From Ascidiaceihabitans sp034111945 (GTDB taxonomy: Bacteria; Pseudomonadota; Alphaproteobacteria; Rhodobacterales; Rhodobacteraceae), in assembly GCA_047626725.1 (NCBI GenBank), contig JBLHSG010000005.1:76912-140911 (forward strand): a stretch of DNA of 64,000 bases. The letters run 5' to 3'. Position 1 is the first letter of the stretch; each line of letters starts with the position of its first letter. The notes under the pieces were generated by a model. It did no database searches. It saw only the letters and a program-made list of their open reading frames with translations, and was not told where the DNA came from. A program made the translations under genes and the position numbers. Below are positions 1-9,261 of the stretch, in pieces.

Positions 1-939
1 GTGCCGCAATCCCAACCAATCGAGCATCATCGCCGCTGACAAAATCATCGCCATCGGGTTTGCAACACCTTGACCCGCGATGTCAGGCGCAGATCCGTGG
101 CACGGTTGAAACACCGCATTGTGCAGCCCGATATCCGCGGACGGGGCCAGCCCGAGCCCCCCCATCAAGCCGGCGCCAAGGTCTGACAAAATATCGCCAA
201 ACATGTTTTCAGTGACCATCACATCAAAATCCCACGGCTTTTGCACCATCCACAAAGCCGTCGCATCGACATAGGCGTGATCTGCAATCAGGTCCGGATG
301 CTTGGCCGCTTCAGCGTCGAACATCTCGCGGAAAAAAGCAAATGCGCGGAACACGTTTGCCTTGTCGACACAGGTGACTTTGCCCGGTCCACGCCCTGCA
401 TCCTTGCGGGTTTTGGCCAGATCAAAGGCGAATTTAAACAGTTTTTCAGAAATGTCGCGGGTGATCAGCAACGTTTCGCGCGCCTCGTCTTTTGTGACTT
501 CGCCGCGGCCTTGGGTGTAAAACAGACCCTCGGTGCTTTCGCGGATCAAGACAAAATCGACGTCTTTTCCAGCAGGTAAATTCAACGGCGTCGGCTGGCC
601 TGCTTTGATCGTAACGGGGCGCACACCAGCAAACAAAACAAGCGCTTTGCGCAGATCAATTTGCGGTGAAATTTCAGTGCCATCTTTGTATCGCACATCG
701 GGTAACCCCATGGCAGACAACAAAATTGCATCTGACGCGCGGGCAATTTCCATCGATGCATCAGGCAGCGATTCACCTGTTTTTGCGTAATGCGCAGCCC
801 CCGCAGGTGCCCCGACAAACGACAACGAATACGCCGGATTATTCTGCGCCATCGCAATCAAAATATCGACAGTTGGCGTGGTGATTTCCGGCCCAATGCC
901 GTCGCCTTCGAATACGGCGATATCAAAGTTCTGTTTCAT
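1..939 (-). CDS. Isocitrate/isopropylmalate dehydrogenase family enzyme (tartrate or 3-isopropylmalate type), 3' end outside window
   Basis: NAD-dependent oxidative decarboxylase of the beta-decarboxylating dehydrogenase family. The first 313 residues are visible; the family is usually near 350 residues, so roughly 40 are missing beyond base 1. Visible motifs are FEGDGIGPEI at the N-terminus, a substrate loop RESTEGLFY, the catalytic lysine in VDKANVFR and the metal-binding segment NMFGDILSDLGAG. The start is ATG at 939. It diverges from the tetronate-type genes beginning at 1216, so a C4 hydroxy-acid such as tartrate or D-malate is a reasonable substrate guess, but leucine-pathway 3-isopropylmalate is not excluded. 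The family call is firm and the substrate is inference. Confidence 0.85.
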   Translation of the reverse strand, partial: MKQNFDIAVFEGDGIGPEITTPTVDILIAMAQNNPAYSLSFVGAPAGAAHYAKTGESLPDASMEIARASDAILLSAMGLPDVRYKDGTEISPQIDLRKALVLFAGVRPVTIKAGQPTPLNLPAGKDVDFVLIRESTEGLFYTQGRGEVTKDEARETLLITRDISEKLFKFAFDLAKTRKDAGRGPGKVTCVDKANVFRAFAFFREMFDAEAAKHPDLIADHAYVDATALWMVQKPWDFDVMVTENMFGDILSDLGAGLMGGLGLAPSADIGLHNAVFQPCHGSAPDIAGQGVANPMAMILSAAMMLDWLGLRH

Positions 940-1215
940 CGGGGCCCTTTATGTCGTCTGTTTTTGCTGCGCTAATATGATGTGATATTCAATTTCTTGT
1001 CAATGCATACATTATCGCATACGTTAATTTTAACCCCGAGACCCAGAACCTGCCCTCCAGTTTGAATGTGCCATAATTTAACCTCAAGAAAAACAGCGCA
1101 CCTGACGCGCAAAACTTTGCAAAATTCGTCCGCGCAGTCATAAACGACCATAACACCGCCTGCCCGATCACCTGCGCGCCAAAATATCTCGTGCCCCAAA
1201 ATAGAAAGACCGCTC

Positions 1216-1503
1216 ATGTTTGCTGTTGTTGTCACGCTCACGATTGATCCCGCGCAATGGGACGCGTTTTTGCCCTTGATGCACGCCAATGCGGATGCGT
1301 CGATGACCGAAACCGGCTGTGCGTATTTTGATACCTGCACCGACCCCGAGCGCCCGAACGAGGTGTTTTTATACGAACTATACGATGACGCTGCTGCCTT
1401 TGCGGCGCACCTGAAAACCGCGCATTTTCTGGCGTTTGACAGCGCTGTGACCAACATGGTGATCGGCCGTGACGTGCGTACATATGCCGGTGTTCGAAAA
1501 TGA
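1216..1503 (+). CDS. Antibiotic biosynthesis monooxygenase (ABM) domain protein, putative quinol monooxygenase
   Basis: A 95-residue single-domain protein with the ABM ferredoxin-like fold pattern: an N-terminal strand (FAVVVTLTI), a central ETGCAYFDTCTDP segment and a YDDAAAFAAHLKTAHF helix typical of YgiN-type proteins. Such proteins act as cofactor-free quinol monooxygenases or as stress proteins, usually as dimers. It starts the + strand operon and its stop overlaps the next start by 4 nt (ATGA), so it is probably co-translated with the lactonase-like protein. Its role in a tetronate-type operon is unknown. Confidence 0.8.
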   Translation: MFAVVVTLTIDPAQWDAFLPLMHANADASMTETGCAYFDTCTDPERPNEVFLYELYDDAAAFAAHLKTAHFLAFDSAVTNMVIGRDVRTYAGVRK

Positions 1504-2306
1504 GCGCCCCTGACGTGTGGGAAATTCACGCGATAAAATACGCCGATCGTGACGCACGTACGCGGGCTGATAGTTTTATCTTTGATGACAACCATGACGC
1601 GCCGCATGCCATGGATTATTTCATGTGGCTGTTGCGTAAAGGCGATCAAAATATTCTGGTCGATACAGGGTATGACACGGCAGAGGCCACGGCCCGCGAC
1701 CGCCCTATTCGGCTAGATCCTGTGGCCGCCCTTGCGCCTTTGAACATCACGCCGCACGATATTTCACAGGTTATCGTCACGCATTTGCACTATGATCACG
1801 CTGGCGGATTGCACCTGTTTCCCAACGCCACCTTACACCTGCAAGAGGCGGAAATGGCCTTTGCGACCGGCCCGTGCATGTGCCACGACACCCTGCGCAT
1901 GCCCTACACAGCAGGCCATATTTGCGAGGCAATCACGCGATTATATTCCGGCAAAGTCCGTTTTTATGACGGCGATGCACAGGTCGCTGACGGCGTAACG
2001 GTGCACTGCATTGGCGGCCATTCACGCGGCCTGCAAGCCGTGCGCGTCAAAACCCAAAGCGGGTACATGGTGCTGGCATCAGACGCCGCACACTTTTATG
2101 AAAATCTGTATCAGCGTAAACCGTTTCCCATCGTGGTTGATCTGCAAAACATGCTGGACGGGTTTGAACGGCTGATGACGCTTGCCAGTGCGCCAAATCT
2201 AATTATTCCCGGACACGACCCGCTGGTGCGCGACTATTTCAACGTGGGCGTCGCCCCGCATATTCACCGGCTTGACCCCGGACCGATCAAGGATTTCGAG
2301 ACATGA
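1500..2306 (+). CDS. N-acyl homoserine lactonase family metallo-beta-lactamase-fold hydrolase
   Basis: A 268-residue metallo-beta-lactamase-fold enzyme. The two-zinc signature HLHYDHAGG (HxHxDH) is present, followed by a downstream metal His in GGHSRG, the bridging Asp in ASDAAH and the last His in PGHDP. No signal peptide is seen, so it is cytosolic. It overlaps the genes before and after by 4 nt, placing it inside a tetronate-type operon. The best inference is that it opens a sugar-acid lactone feeding OtnK rather than quenching quorum signals, although the family name comes from AHL lactonases. Confidence 0.8.
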   Translation: MSAPDVWEIHAIKYADRDARTRADSFIFDDNHDAPHAMDYFMWLLRKGDQNILVDTGYDTAEATARDRPIRLDPVAALAPLNITPHDISQVIVTHLHYDHAGGLHLFPNATLHLQEAEMAFATGPCMCHDTLRMPYTAGHICEAITRLYSGKVRFYDGDAQVADGVTVHCIGGHSRGLQAVRVKTQSGYMVLASDAAHFYENLYQRKPFPIVVDLQNMLDGFERLMTLASAPNLIIPGHDPLVRDYFNVGVAPHIHRLDPGPIKDFET

Positions 2307-3526
2307 AAATTGGCGTCATCGCAGACGATTTTACCGGCGCAAGCGACATCGCCCTCACCCTCGCGGAGGCGGGAATGCGCGTCGCACAATTCATCGGTGT
2401 GCCGGATGTGGACGCCGATCGCGCGTTAGACGCCGGTGTTGTCGCCCTAAAAAGCCGCACAGCCCCCCTGACTGACGCGATCGCGCAATCGCTGGCCGCA
2501 TGCGATTGGTTGCTGAGCCAAGGCGCGACGCAAGTTATTTTCAAGGTTTGCTCGACATTCGACAGCACAGCCCAAGGCAACATCGGGCAGGTTCTGGACG
2601 CATTGGCCGACCGCATGAACGTCAAAACAACGCTGGTGTGCCCGGCATTTCCCGAAAACGGGCGCTCGGTCTATCAAGGGCATTTGTTCGTGAATGACGT
2701 TTTGCTTAGCGAAAGCGGGATGCAAGACCACCCGTTGACCCCCATGACAGACCCCGATTTGCGTCGCGTTTTAGGCGCACAAAGCACACAGTCCATTGGC
2801 CATATCCCCGCCCAAACGGTGGACAAAGGCAGCGACGCAATCATCGGCGCCATGACCGCCACATCGGGCCACCTGATTGTCGATGCCATTCAGGATTCCG
2901 ACCTGTTTGAAATCGGGCGCGCAGCGGATGGCGTGGCACTTTTGTGTGGTGGATCTGGCATCGCCCTTGGCCTGCCTACTAACTTTGGCATCGCGCCCAG
3001 CCAACCCGCGTGGGCTGCTGTTTTGGGGCGCGGCGTGGTGTTATCAGGGTCATGCAGTCGGGCAACCCGCGCACAAGTTTCCGAATATCAAACCATTGCA
3101 CCTGCTTATGAAATCACCGCAGAGGCGGCAGTTTCAGGCGATGCAAATGCCGCAAAAATCGCGGACTGGGTGTTTGATCAAACAACGGCACCTTTGGTCT
3201 ATTCATCGGCTGATCCGGACATCGTGCGCACAGCGCAACAGACATTTGGCCAAGATACGGCTGCCCACGCCATTGAAAAACTGTTTGCAGATCTGGCCGC
3301 GCTTTTGGCCGAACGGGGCATCAAACGCATGGTCGTAGCCGGGGGCGAAACATCGGGCAGCGTCGTGTCTGGTTTGGGCGCAACTGTGCTGGAGATCGGG
3401 CCACGGTTGGCTGCTGGCGTTCCGGTTGTACGGGCTGATGGCTTGGCGCTGGCCTTAAAATCTGGAAACTTTGGGGACACGCATTTCTTTGCCCAAGCCC
3501 TTGAGAAAATGGAACAATCACAATGA
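2303..3526 (+). CDS. otnK: 3-oxo-tetronate kinase, four-carbon acid sugar kinase family
   Basis: A 407-residue kinase of the four-carbon acid sugar kinase family (previously DUF1537). The N-terminal domain begins with IADDFTGASDIALTLAEAGM, the hallmark DDxTGA region. The C-terminal nucleotide-binding domain carries VVAGGETSGSVVSGLG and ends with KSGNFGDTHFF, both typical of OtnK. Known members phosphorylate 3-oxo-tetronate to 3-oxo-tetronate 4-phosphate, the step before OtnC decarboxylation. The OtnC gene follows with a 4-nt overlap, which supports the substrate class. The dehydrogenase (LtnD/DenD) and isomerase (OtnI) that usually accompany it are not seen in this window. Confidence 0.88.
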   Translation: MKIGVIADDFTGASDIALTLAEAGMRVAQFIGVPDVDADRALDAGVVALKSRTAPLTDAIAQSLAACDWLLSQGATQVIFKVCSTFDSTAQGNIGQVLDALADRMNVKTTLVCPAFPENGRSVYQGHLFVNDVLLSESGMQDHPLTPMTDPDLRRVLGAQSTQSIGHIPAQTVDKGSDAIIGAMTATSGHLIVDAIQDSDLFEIGRAADGVALLCGGSGIALGLPTNFGIAPSQPAWAAVLGRGVVLSGSCSRATRAQVSEYQTIAPAYEITAEAAVSGDANAAKIADWVFDQTTAPLVYSSADPDIVRTAQQTFGQDTAAHAIEKLFADLAALLAERGIKRMVVAGGETSGSVVSGLGATVLEIGPRLAAGVPVVRADGLALALKSGNFGDTHFFAQALEKMEQSQ

Positions 3527-4167
3527 GCGAACAGGCCCGCCTACGCGAAGATATCTGCCGCATTGCCAAGTCGATGTTTGACCGTGGTTTGACCGGTGGA
3601 TCGACGGGCAACATCTCTGCTCGCTTGTCAGACGGCACGCTGTTGATGACGCCCACGGGCAGTTCGATGGGGTTTCTTGACCCTGCGCGCATCAGCCATT
3701 TGGACAAAAACCTAACGCTGTTGTCTGGTGACAATCCGACCAAAGAAATTCCACTGCACACCGCATTTTACGACACGCGCAGCCAAACCGGCGCTGTGGT
3801 GCACTTGCATTCGACGCATTCAGTTGCGTTATCGATGCTACCGGATACGGATAGCGACAACATGCTGCCCCCTGTCACGCCCTATGCGATCATGAAATTG
3901 GGCCGCGTGAAACTCCTGCCGTTTTTTATGCCCGGTGACGCAGGCATGGGCGATGCGGTACGCGGACTGGCAGGCAAACGCAGCGCCGTGGTGTTGGCCA
4001 ATCACGGCCCAGTTGTCGCGGGAAAAGACGTTTGGGCCGCATCCTATGCCATTGAAGAACTTGAAGAAACTGCGAAACTGGCGCTGCTCACCCGAGGGTT
4101 AGACCCCGTGATGTTAAGCCCAGATCAGATCGGAAAACTGGTCACTAAATTCGATGTAGATTGGTGA
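3523..4167 (+). CDS. otnC: 3-oxo-tetronate 4-phosphate decarboxylase, class II aldolase family
   Basis: A 214-residue class II aldolase/adducin-fold enzyme. Visible features are the phosphate-binding GGSTGNISARL segment near the N-terminus, the zinc-binding HLHSTHS pair and the later metal His in LANHGPVVAGKD. OtnC enzymes decarboxylate 3-oxo-tetronate 4-phosphate to dihydroxyacetone phosphate, so carbon would enter glycolysis or gluconeogenesis. The gene overlaps otnK by 4 nt and its TGA shares one base with the next ATG. Confidence 0.87.
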   Translation: MSEQARLREDICRIAKSMFDRGLTGGSTGNISARLSDGTLLMTPTGSSMGFLDPARISHLDKNLTLLSGDNPTKEIPLHTAFYDTRSQTGAVVHLHSTHSVALSMLPDTDSDNMLPPVTPYAIMKLGRVKLLPFFMPGDAGMGDAVRGLAGKRSAVVLANHGPVVAGKDVWAASYAIEELEETAKLALLTRGLDPVMLSPDQIGKLVTKFDVDW

Positions 4168-4826
4168 TGGAATTCACACGTTATGCCGTCTATTTGACGC
4201 CTGAATCTGGTAGGTTTGCACACGCCGGTGCCACATGGTTGGGGTGGGATATTTCGACGGGTCAGCCTGTCGGCACCCCTGATGACGCAATCACAAAACG
4301 GCCACGAAAATATGGGTTTCACGGTACAATAAAGCCGCCATTTCACCTTGCCCAAGGACAGAATCGTGACGCATTAGAACAAGCGTTTTCAGCCTTTTGC
4401 GCGGACGCCCGCCCGATCATGTTGCAAGGCCTAACGCTCGCGCGCATCGGTGGTTTTATCGCGCTGGTTCCAACGGGTGATTTTTCTGAATTGGCTGATC
4501 TTGCAGGTCACGCCGTGTCGAATTTAGACACATTTCGCGCGCCACCATCGGAACAAGACCTCGCACGGCGACGCCAAGCACGGCTGACACAGGATCAGGA
4601 TGCCAATTTGGTCAAATGGGGCTATCCATATGTTTTTGATGACTTTCGTTTCCATATGACTCTAAGTGGGCCGTTAAAAAACGATCTGTTTGATACAGTG
4701 ATGGACCAAGCACAGACGCATTTCGCGCCCTGCCTGCCTTCACCCTTTTTGATCAAATCATTGACGCTGGTCGGCGAACGACACGATGGCATGTTTCAGG
4801 AAATTCGTCGTTGTCAGTTGGGCTAA
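4167..4826 (+). CDS. DUF1045 protein, 2H phosphoesterase-like
   Basis: A 219-residue protein from the ATG at 4167 (upstream in-frame TTG and GTG codons exist but the ATG fits the tga/ATG junction). Two HxT motifs, FHGTIKPPF and FHMTLSGPL, mark the 2H phosphoesterase-like fold. The family (DUF1045) is best known as an accessory protein in phosphonate (phn) operons. Here it ends a tetronate operon, which is unusual; the likely shared theme is a phosphorylated or cyclic-phosphate sugar by-product. Function is not established. Confidence 0.8.
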   Translation: MEFTRYAVYLTPESGRFAHAGATWLGWDISTGQPVGTPDDAITKRPRKYGFHGTIKPPFHLAQGQNRDALEQAFSAFCADARPIMLQGLTLARIGGFIALVPTGDFSELADLAGHAVSNLDTFRAPPSEQDLARRRQARLTQDQDANLVKWGYPYVFDDFRFHMTLSGPLKNDLFDTVMDQAQTHFAPCLPSPFLIKSLTLVGERHDGMFQEIRRCQLG

Positions 4827-4830
4827 ATGT

Positions 4831-7239
4831 TCAAAACGGGATGTCATCACACCCTGAAATAAACCGCGAAACGACATTTTTCGTACCTGCTTTTTCGAAT
4901 TCGATTTCCAGCTTGTCACCTTCGATGCCTGTCACGACGCCGTAGCCAAATTTCTGGTGGAATACGCGCTCGCCCATTGTGAAACTGCTGACGGCTTGCA
5001 GGTCAATCACCGTGCTACGGCTTTCTTTGGGTTGGCTGACGGGGCGTTCCTGAGCACGCGATTGCAAACGTTTCCAGCCAGGTGAATTGTAGACATTTGC
5101 CTCTGCTGCGGCCTCGTGCAGGGTCGATTTTGGGGCCGCGGCACCGTAGCCACCGCCATAAAGACCGGGGGGCGTCAAAACATCGACGTGTTCTTCGGGC
5201 AATTCATCGATAAATCGCGACGGCAACGATGATTGCCACTGCCCAAACACCCGTCGATTGGCGGCGAAACTGATCGTACAAATCTGTTCTGCTCGCGTAA
5301 TCCCGACATAGGCCAAACGACGTTCTTCTTCTAAGCCTTTGATTCCGCTTTCATCCATCGAACGTTGTGACGGAAACAGCCCGTCTTCCCACCCAGGTAA
5401 AAACACCTGCGGAAATTCCAGACCTTTTGCGCCGTGTAAGGTCATGATCGAAATCTTGGCCCCACCTTCGTCGTTTTCGTTGTCCATGATCAGGCTGACG
5501 TGTTCCAAGAACCCTTGCAGGTTTTCAAACTGTTCCAGCGCTTTGACGAGTTCCTTAAGGTTCTCTAGCCGCCCCGGTCCTTCTGGTGTTTTGTCGTTTT
5601 GCCAGTGGGTTGTGTAGCCGCTTTCATCCAGAATGGTTTCAGCCAATTCCAGATGCGTGACTTCGGGTGGGCCGTATTCAAACCGCTGCGGGCCGTCGTC
5701 GATGACCGCGTCGTCGCTGACGCTTAGTAACGGGCCGCGCGTTAGTTTAGACCACCGCGCAATGCCCGCGACCAGCTTGCCCAGTTCGGCGCCGCCTTTG
5801 CCTTTGATCAGGCCTTGTTCCACGGCCAATCGCGCGCCTTCGATCAATGACACGCCGTTGCCGCGCGCTGTCATTTGAATGGTTTGCTGCGCTTTGTCAC
5901 CAAGCCCGCGTTTGGGCGTATTCACGATCCGCTCGAATGCCAAATCGTCTTCGGGGCTGGTCACGACGCGAAAATATGCCATGGCATCGCGGATCTCCAT
6001 CCGCTCGTAAAAACGGGGGCCGCCAATGACGCGGTACGGCAGGCCGATGGTCAAAAACCGGTCTTCGAACGCGCGCATCTGATGTGACGCGCGCACCAGA
6101 ATTGCCATATGATCCAATGATCTAGGCGGCATTCCTCGCGTACCACTTTGAGAAGATTCGACCTCGTCTCCGATCCAGCGCGCTTCTTCTTCGCCGTCCC
6201 AGTGACCGATCAAACGCACCTTTTCGCCAACCGTTTCCTCGGTCCAAAGTTCTTTGCCAAGACGGCCAGTGTTGCCTTTGATCACGCCGGATGCCGCGCC
6301 CAAAATATGCGGGGTCGAGCGGTAGTTTTGCTCAAGACGCACCACATGCGCGCCTGGAAAATCGGTTTCGAATTTCAGAATGTTGCCAACTTCGGCCCCC
6401 CGCCAGCCATAGATCGACTGGTCATCATCCCCGACACAGCAGATGTTTTTATGTCCGGCCGCCAGCAGACGCAGCCACAAATATTGGGCCACGTTGGTAT
6501 CTTGATATTCGTCCACTAGGATAAATTTGAACCAGCGCTGATACTGCTGCAACACGTCCGCGTGGTTTTGAAAAATCGTCACCATGTGCAACAACAGATC
6601 GCCAAAATCAGTGGCGTTTAATTCTTTTAGACGGGCCTGATATTGGGCATAAAGTTCGATGCCTTTGTGATTGTAGGCCCCCGAATCCGCGACTGGTACT
6701 TTGTCCGGTGTCAGCGCACGGTTTTTCCAACCATCGATGATGTTGGCCAATTGGCGCGCAGGCCAGCGTTTGTCGTCAATTTCGGCGGCGCGGACAAGCT
6801 GCTTGAGCAGGCGCACCTGATCGTCGGTGTCCAGAATGGTAAAGTTGCTTTTTAGCCCGACAAGTTCGGCGTGGCGGCGCAGCAATTTCACACAGATCGC
6901 GTGAAAGGTGCCAAGCCACGGCATGCCTTCGATTTGTTGACCCAACATGCCACCAACGCGGTTTTTCATCTCGCGCGCGGCTTTGTTGGTAAAGGTCACG
7001 GCCAAAATCTCGTTTGGACGGGCACGACCAGTGTTCATTAAATGCACGATGCGCGCGGTCAGGGCCTTGGTTTTGCCAGTGCCCGCCCCCGCCAACATCA
7101 GCACAGGGCCGTCCATCTGCTCAACGGCGGCGCGTTGGGCGGGATTCAACCCCTCTAAATAGGGTTGCGGGCGCGCGGCCATTGCGCGCGAAGACAGGGA
7201 TGCGCCTTCAAAGGCGTCCATTTCGTCAAAACTGCTCAT
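4831..7239 (-). CDS. uvrD: UvrD/PcrA-type ATP-dependent DNA helicase
   Basis: An SF1A 3'-5' DNA helicase of about 802 residues used in nucleotide excision and mismatch repair. All core motifs are visible in order: Walker A GAGTGKTKAL, motif II DEYQDTN, motif III GDDDQSIYGWRGA, motif IV EQNYRS, motif V MTLHGAKGLEFP and motif VI YVGITRA. The C-terminal segment FHQKFGYGVVTGIEGD is the Tudor-like RNA polymerase-binding tail seen in PcrA/UvrD. An in-frame ATG 12 bases further upstream (7251) is an alternative start. It converges on the tetronate operon with a 4-nt gap between stop codons. Confidence 0.95.
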   Translation of the reverse strand: MSSFDEMDAFEGASLSSRAMAARPQPYLEGLNPAQRAAVEQMDGPVLMLAGAGTGKTKALTARIVHLMNTGRARPNEILAVTFTNKAAREMKNRVGGMLGQQIEGMPWLGTFHAICVKLLRRHAELVGLKSNFTILDTDDQVRLLKQLVRAAEIDDKRWPARQLANIIDGWKNRALTPDKVPVADSGAYNHKGIELYAQYQARLKELNATDFGDLLLHMVTIFQNHADVLQQYQRWFKFILVDEYQDTNVAQYLWLRLLAAGHKNICCVGDDDQSIYGWRGAEVGNILKFETDFPGAHVVRLEQNYRSTPHILGAASGVIKGNTGRLGKELWTEETVGEKVRLIGHWDGEEEARWIGDEVESSQSGTRGMPPRSLDHMAILVRASHQMRAFEDRFLTIGLPYRVIGGPRFYERMEIRDAMAYFRVVTSPEDDLAFERIVNTPKRGLGDKAQQTIQMTARGNGVSLIEGARLAVEQGLIKGKGGAELGKLVAGIARWSKLTRGPLLSVSDDAVIDDGPQRFEYGPPEVTHLELAETILDESGYTTHWQNDKTPEGPGRLENLKELVKALEQFENLQGFLEHVSLIMDNENDEGGAKISIMTLHGAKGLEFPQVFLPGWEDGLFPSQRSMDESGIKGLEEERRLAYVGITRAEQICTISFAANRRVFGQWQSSLPSRFIDELPEEHVDVLTPPGLYGGGYGAAAPKSTLHEAAAEANVYNSPGWKRLQSRAQERPVSQPKESRSTVIDLQAVSSFTMGERVFHQKFGYGVVTGIEGDKLEIEFEKAGTKNVVSRFISGCDDIPF

Positions 7240-7326
7240 GGGCGGCACCATAGCGCCGCCCGAAGCAAAACAAAAGCTGTTCTTGATATGTTCCCGATAC
7301 CTTTTTACGGCATCCTTCGGCTAGGT

Positions 7327-7812
7327 TTAGGACGCCTGTGCGTAGGCATTCATGGGCACGGCCGCGCGGGTCACCAAAGGCGACGGAACCAGCGGTGAAA
7401 TGGCCGGCGTCATAGGGCGTTTCAAACTATTTGACGCCGCAGACAGGCTCATTTGTGCCCGCAAGGACGCAAGCCCCAACTGCACTGCAAAATCATTTGA
7501 AACGTCTTCGCCCAGCACACAATGTAGGGATGGAAAATGCGGTGACAGTTCATCGTGATCCGCGCCCACATCAGAGGTGCGCAGGATCGACACCAGGAAT
7601 GGATTGCGTTCTTCGGCAATGCCCAGCAAATCGCCCAGCGCGTCACCAACAGTGCTTTTTTCGATCACCAAAAGATCAACAGCCATACGCGAAATACAAA
7701 TCTCAGCCACATGAACACTGGCCGTTCCGGTCACGTAAATACCCGCTTCCATCAATGAAATTTGGCTGTGATCAAAGCGCGCGGCCTCTTTGTCGATAAT
7801 TAGTGCCTGCAT
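7327..7812 (-). CDS. Hypothetical protein with degenerate receiver-like N-terminal half
   Basis: A 161-residue protein from ATG 7812, chosen because GGAG lies 6 bases upstream; a longer frame reaches 7863 but has no such site. The first 100 residues (MQALIIDKEAARFDHS, then VDLLVIEKSTVGDAL) resemble the beta-alpha pattern of response-regulator receivers. The usual phosphoacceptor Asp is replaced (VIEKS), so it is at best a pseudo-receiver. The C-terminal 50 residues are rich in Pro, Ser and Ala and look disordered. Function is not recognised. Confidence 0.6.
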   Translation of the reverse strand: MQALIIDKEAARFDHSQISLMEAGIYVTGTASVHVAEICISRMAVDLLVIEKSTVGDALGDLLGIAEERNPFLVSILRTSDVGADHDELSPHFPSLHCVLGEDVSNDFAVQLGLASLRAQMSLSAASNSLKRPMTPAISPLVPSPLVTRAAVPMNAYAQAS

Positions 7813-7945
7813 GTGTTCAACTCCTGAAGTGAATGCGTATCTGATGATTCTCATTTTGATCAAATGCCGTTAAAAAATGATTTAATTTCGTGACTGTTTA
7901 TTTATCACGCTGGACATAGGGGGGGCTGGTCGGCCACATAGCACA

Positions 7946-9091
7946 ATGAGCTTAGATGACCGATATCCCGCCCTGTCCGATCTGCGCGAAGGTGCGCGTC
8001 GCCGTATTCCCCATTTTGTCTGGGAGTACCTAGACAGTGCCACCGGCGAGGAGCGCACAAAGTCGCGAAATCGCGAACGCTTTGATGCGATCGGGCTGAT
8101 GCCTTCGATCTTGCATGGTGAATTCACGCCTGATCTGACGACCACGTTTTTGGGTCAGAAAATGCCGCTGCCGTTCGGGATTTCGCCAATTGGCATGTCG
8201 GGTTTGATCTGGCCGGGGGCCGAACGCATGTTGGCGCAGGCTGGCAAACGTTTGAACATTCCCTACAGCCTGTCCACCGTGGCCACCGCCATGCCCGAAG
8301 ACATCGCGCCGCATTTGGGGGAACACGGCTGGTTCCAGATGTACCCGCCCCGCGACGAAGAAATTCGCGCCGATATGCTGGATCGTGCCCGCAAGGCCGG
8401 CTTTAAAACGCTGGTGCTGACTGTGGATGTGCCCGTGGCCTCGCGCCGCGAACGCCAGACCCGTTCGGGCCTGACCAATCCGCCAAAATTGACGCCAAGG
8501 TTGCTGGCCCAAGTCGCAAGCAAACCCGCCTGGGCCGCAGGTATTATGCGCACCGGTATGCCGCACATGCGCATGCTGGATAAATACACCGATTCCAGCG
8601 CCAACAAAGGCCGGTCAACCACTGCGCACGTGGGTTATTTGCTGCGCACCTCACCAGACTGGAGCTATGTTGAATGGCTGCGTGATGCGTGGGATGGGCC
8701 GTTTATCGTCAAGGGTGTGACCCGTCCTGCTGACGCCAAAAAACTGGAACAAATCGGTGTTGATGCCATCTGGGTGTCCAATCACGCAGGCCGCCAATTT
8801 GACGGTGGGCCCGCCACAATCGATGCACTGCCCGCGATCCGCAAGGCCACCACCCTGCCCCTGATTTTGGACAGCGGTGTTGAAAGCGGTCTGGATATTT
8901 TGCGCGCGCTGGCTTTGGGCGCTAATTTTGTGATGTTGGGCCGCGCGTGGCACTATGCACTTGGCGCGTTGGGCGAAAAAGGTCCCGATCATCTGGCCAG
9001 TATTTTGGCAAAAGACCTTGAGGCCAACATGGGCCAATTGGGGGCCAAGACGCTTGATCAATTGCCCAAAGCGTTCGAGCTGCGCCGCTAA
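7946..9091 (+). CDS. FMN-dependent alpha-hydroxy acid oxidase/dehydrogenase (L-lactate dehydrogenase-like)
   Basis: A 381-residue TIM-barrel flavoprotein of the LldD/glycolate oxidase family. The catalytic His and Arg lie in SNHAGRQFDGG, the substrate Tyr region in YLDSATGEE, and the FMN phosphate-binding GANFVMLGRAWHYAL segment closes the barrel. It oxidises an L-2-hydroxy acid to the 2-oxo acid, with electrons passed to quinone or cytochrome in lldD-type enzymes. The substrate could be L-lactate, mandelate or another hydroxy acid and cannot be fixed from sequence. It stands alone on the + strand, upstream of pyruvate carboxylase, so conversion of lactate to pyruvate is metabolically sensible. 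Confidence 0.88.
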   Translation: MSLDDRYPALSDLREGARRRIPHFVWEYLDSATGEERTKSRNRERFDAIGLMPSILHGEFTPDLTTTFLGQKMPLPFGISPIGMSGLIWPGAERMLAQAGKRLNIPYSLSTVATAMPEDIAPHLGEHGWFQMYPPRDEEIRADMLDRARKAGFKTLVLTVDVPVASRRERQTRSGLTNPPKLTPRLLAQVASKPAWAAGIMRTGMPHMRMLDKYTDSSANKGRSTTAHVGYLLRTSPDWSYVEWLRDAWDGPFIVKGVTRPADAKKLEQIGVDAIWVSNHAGRQFDGGPATIDALPAIRKATTLPLILDSGVESGLDILRALALGANFVMLGRAWHYALGALGEKGPDHLASILAKDLEANMGQLGAKTLDQLPKAFELRR

Positions 9092-9261
9092 ACCGCTGAT
9101 TTTATTTACCCTAGGATGCAGACGCAAAAAGTGACTTTAGGTCACCCGTTCGGCGTTTCAGGTCATTTTAGTGCCGTTTTAGGGCAGTTATACCCACTTC
9201 TACGCGTTTACGCAGGGTATGAAACACCCTAACAATGCTGCAACTGCAAACGGGAGCCATC

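Noticed and set aside
972..1649. 225-codon minus-strand open frame over the divergent promoter, ABM gene and lactonase start
   Set aside because: It is antisense to two clear genes, has no ribosome site and shows no domain pattern.
1500..2306. Quorum-quenching AHL lactonase as primary role
   Set aside because: Fold fits, but the operon (otnK, otnC) points to sugar-acid lactones; no luxI/luxR gene is in the window.
9214..9230. Short dyad AGGGT-N7-ACCCT before pyruvate carboxylase as an operator
   Set aside because: Arms are only five bases and such dyads are expected by chance; not strong enough to list.
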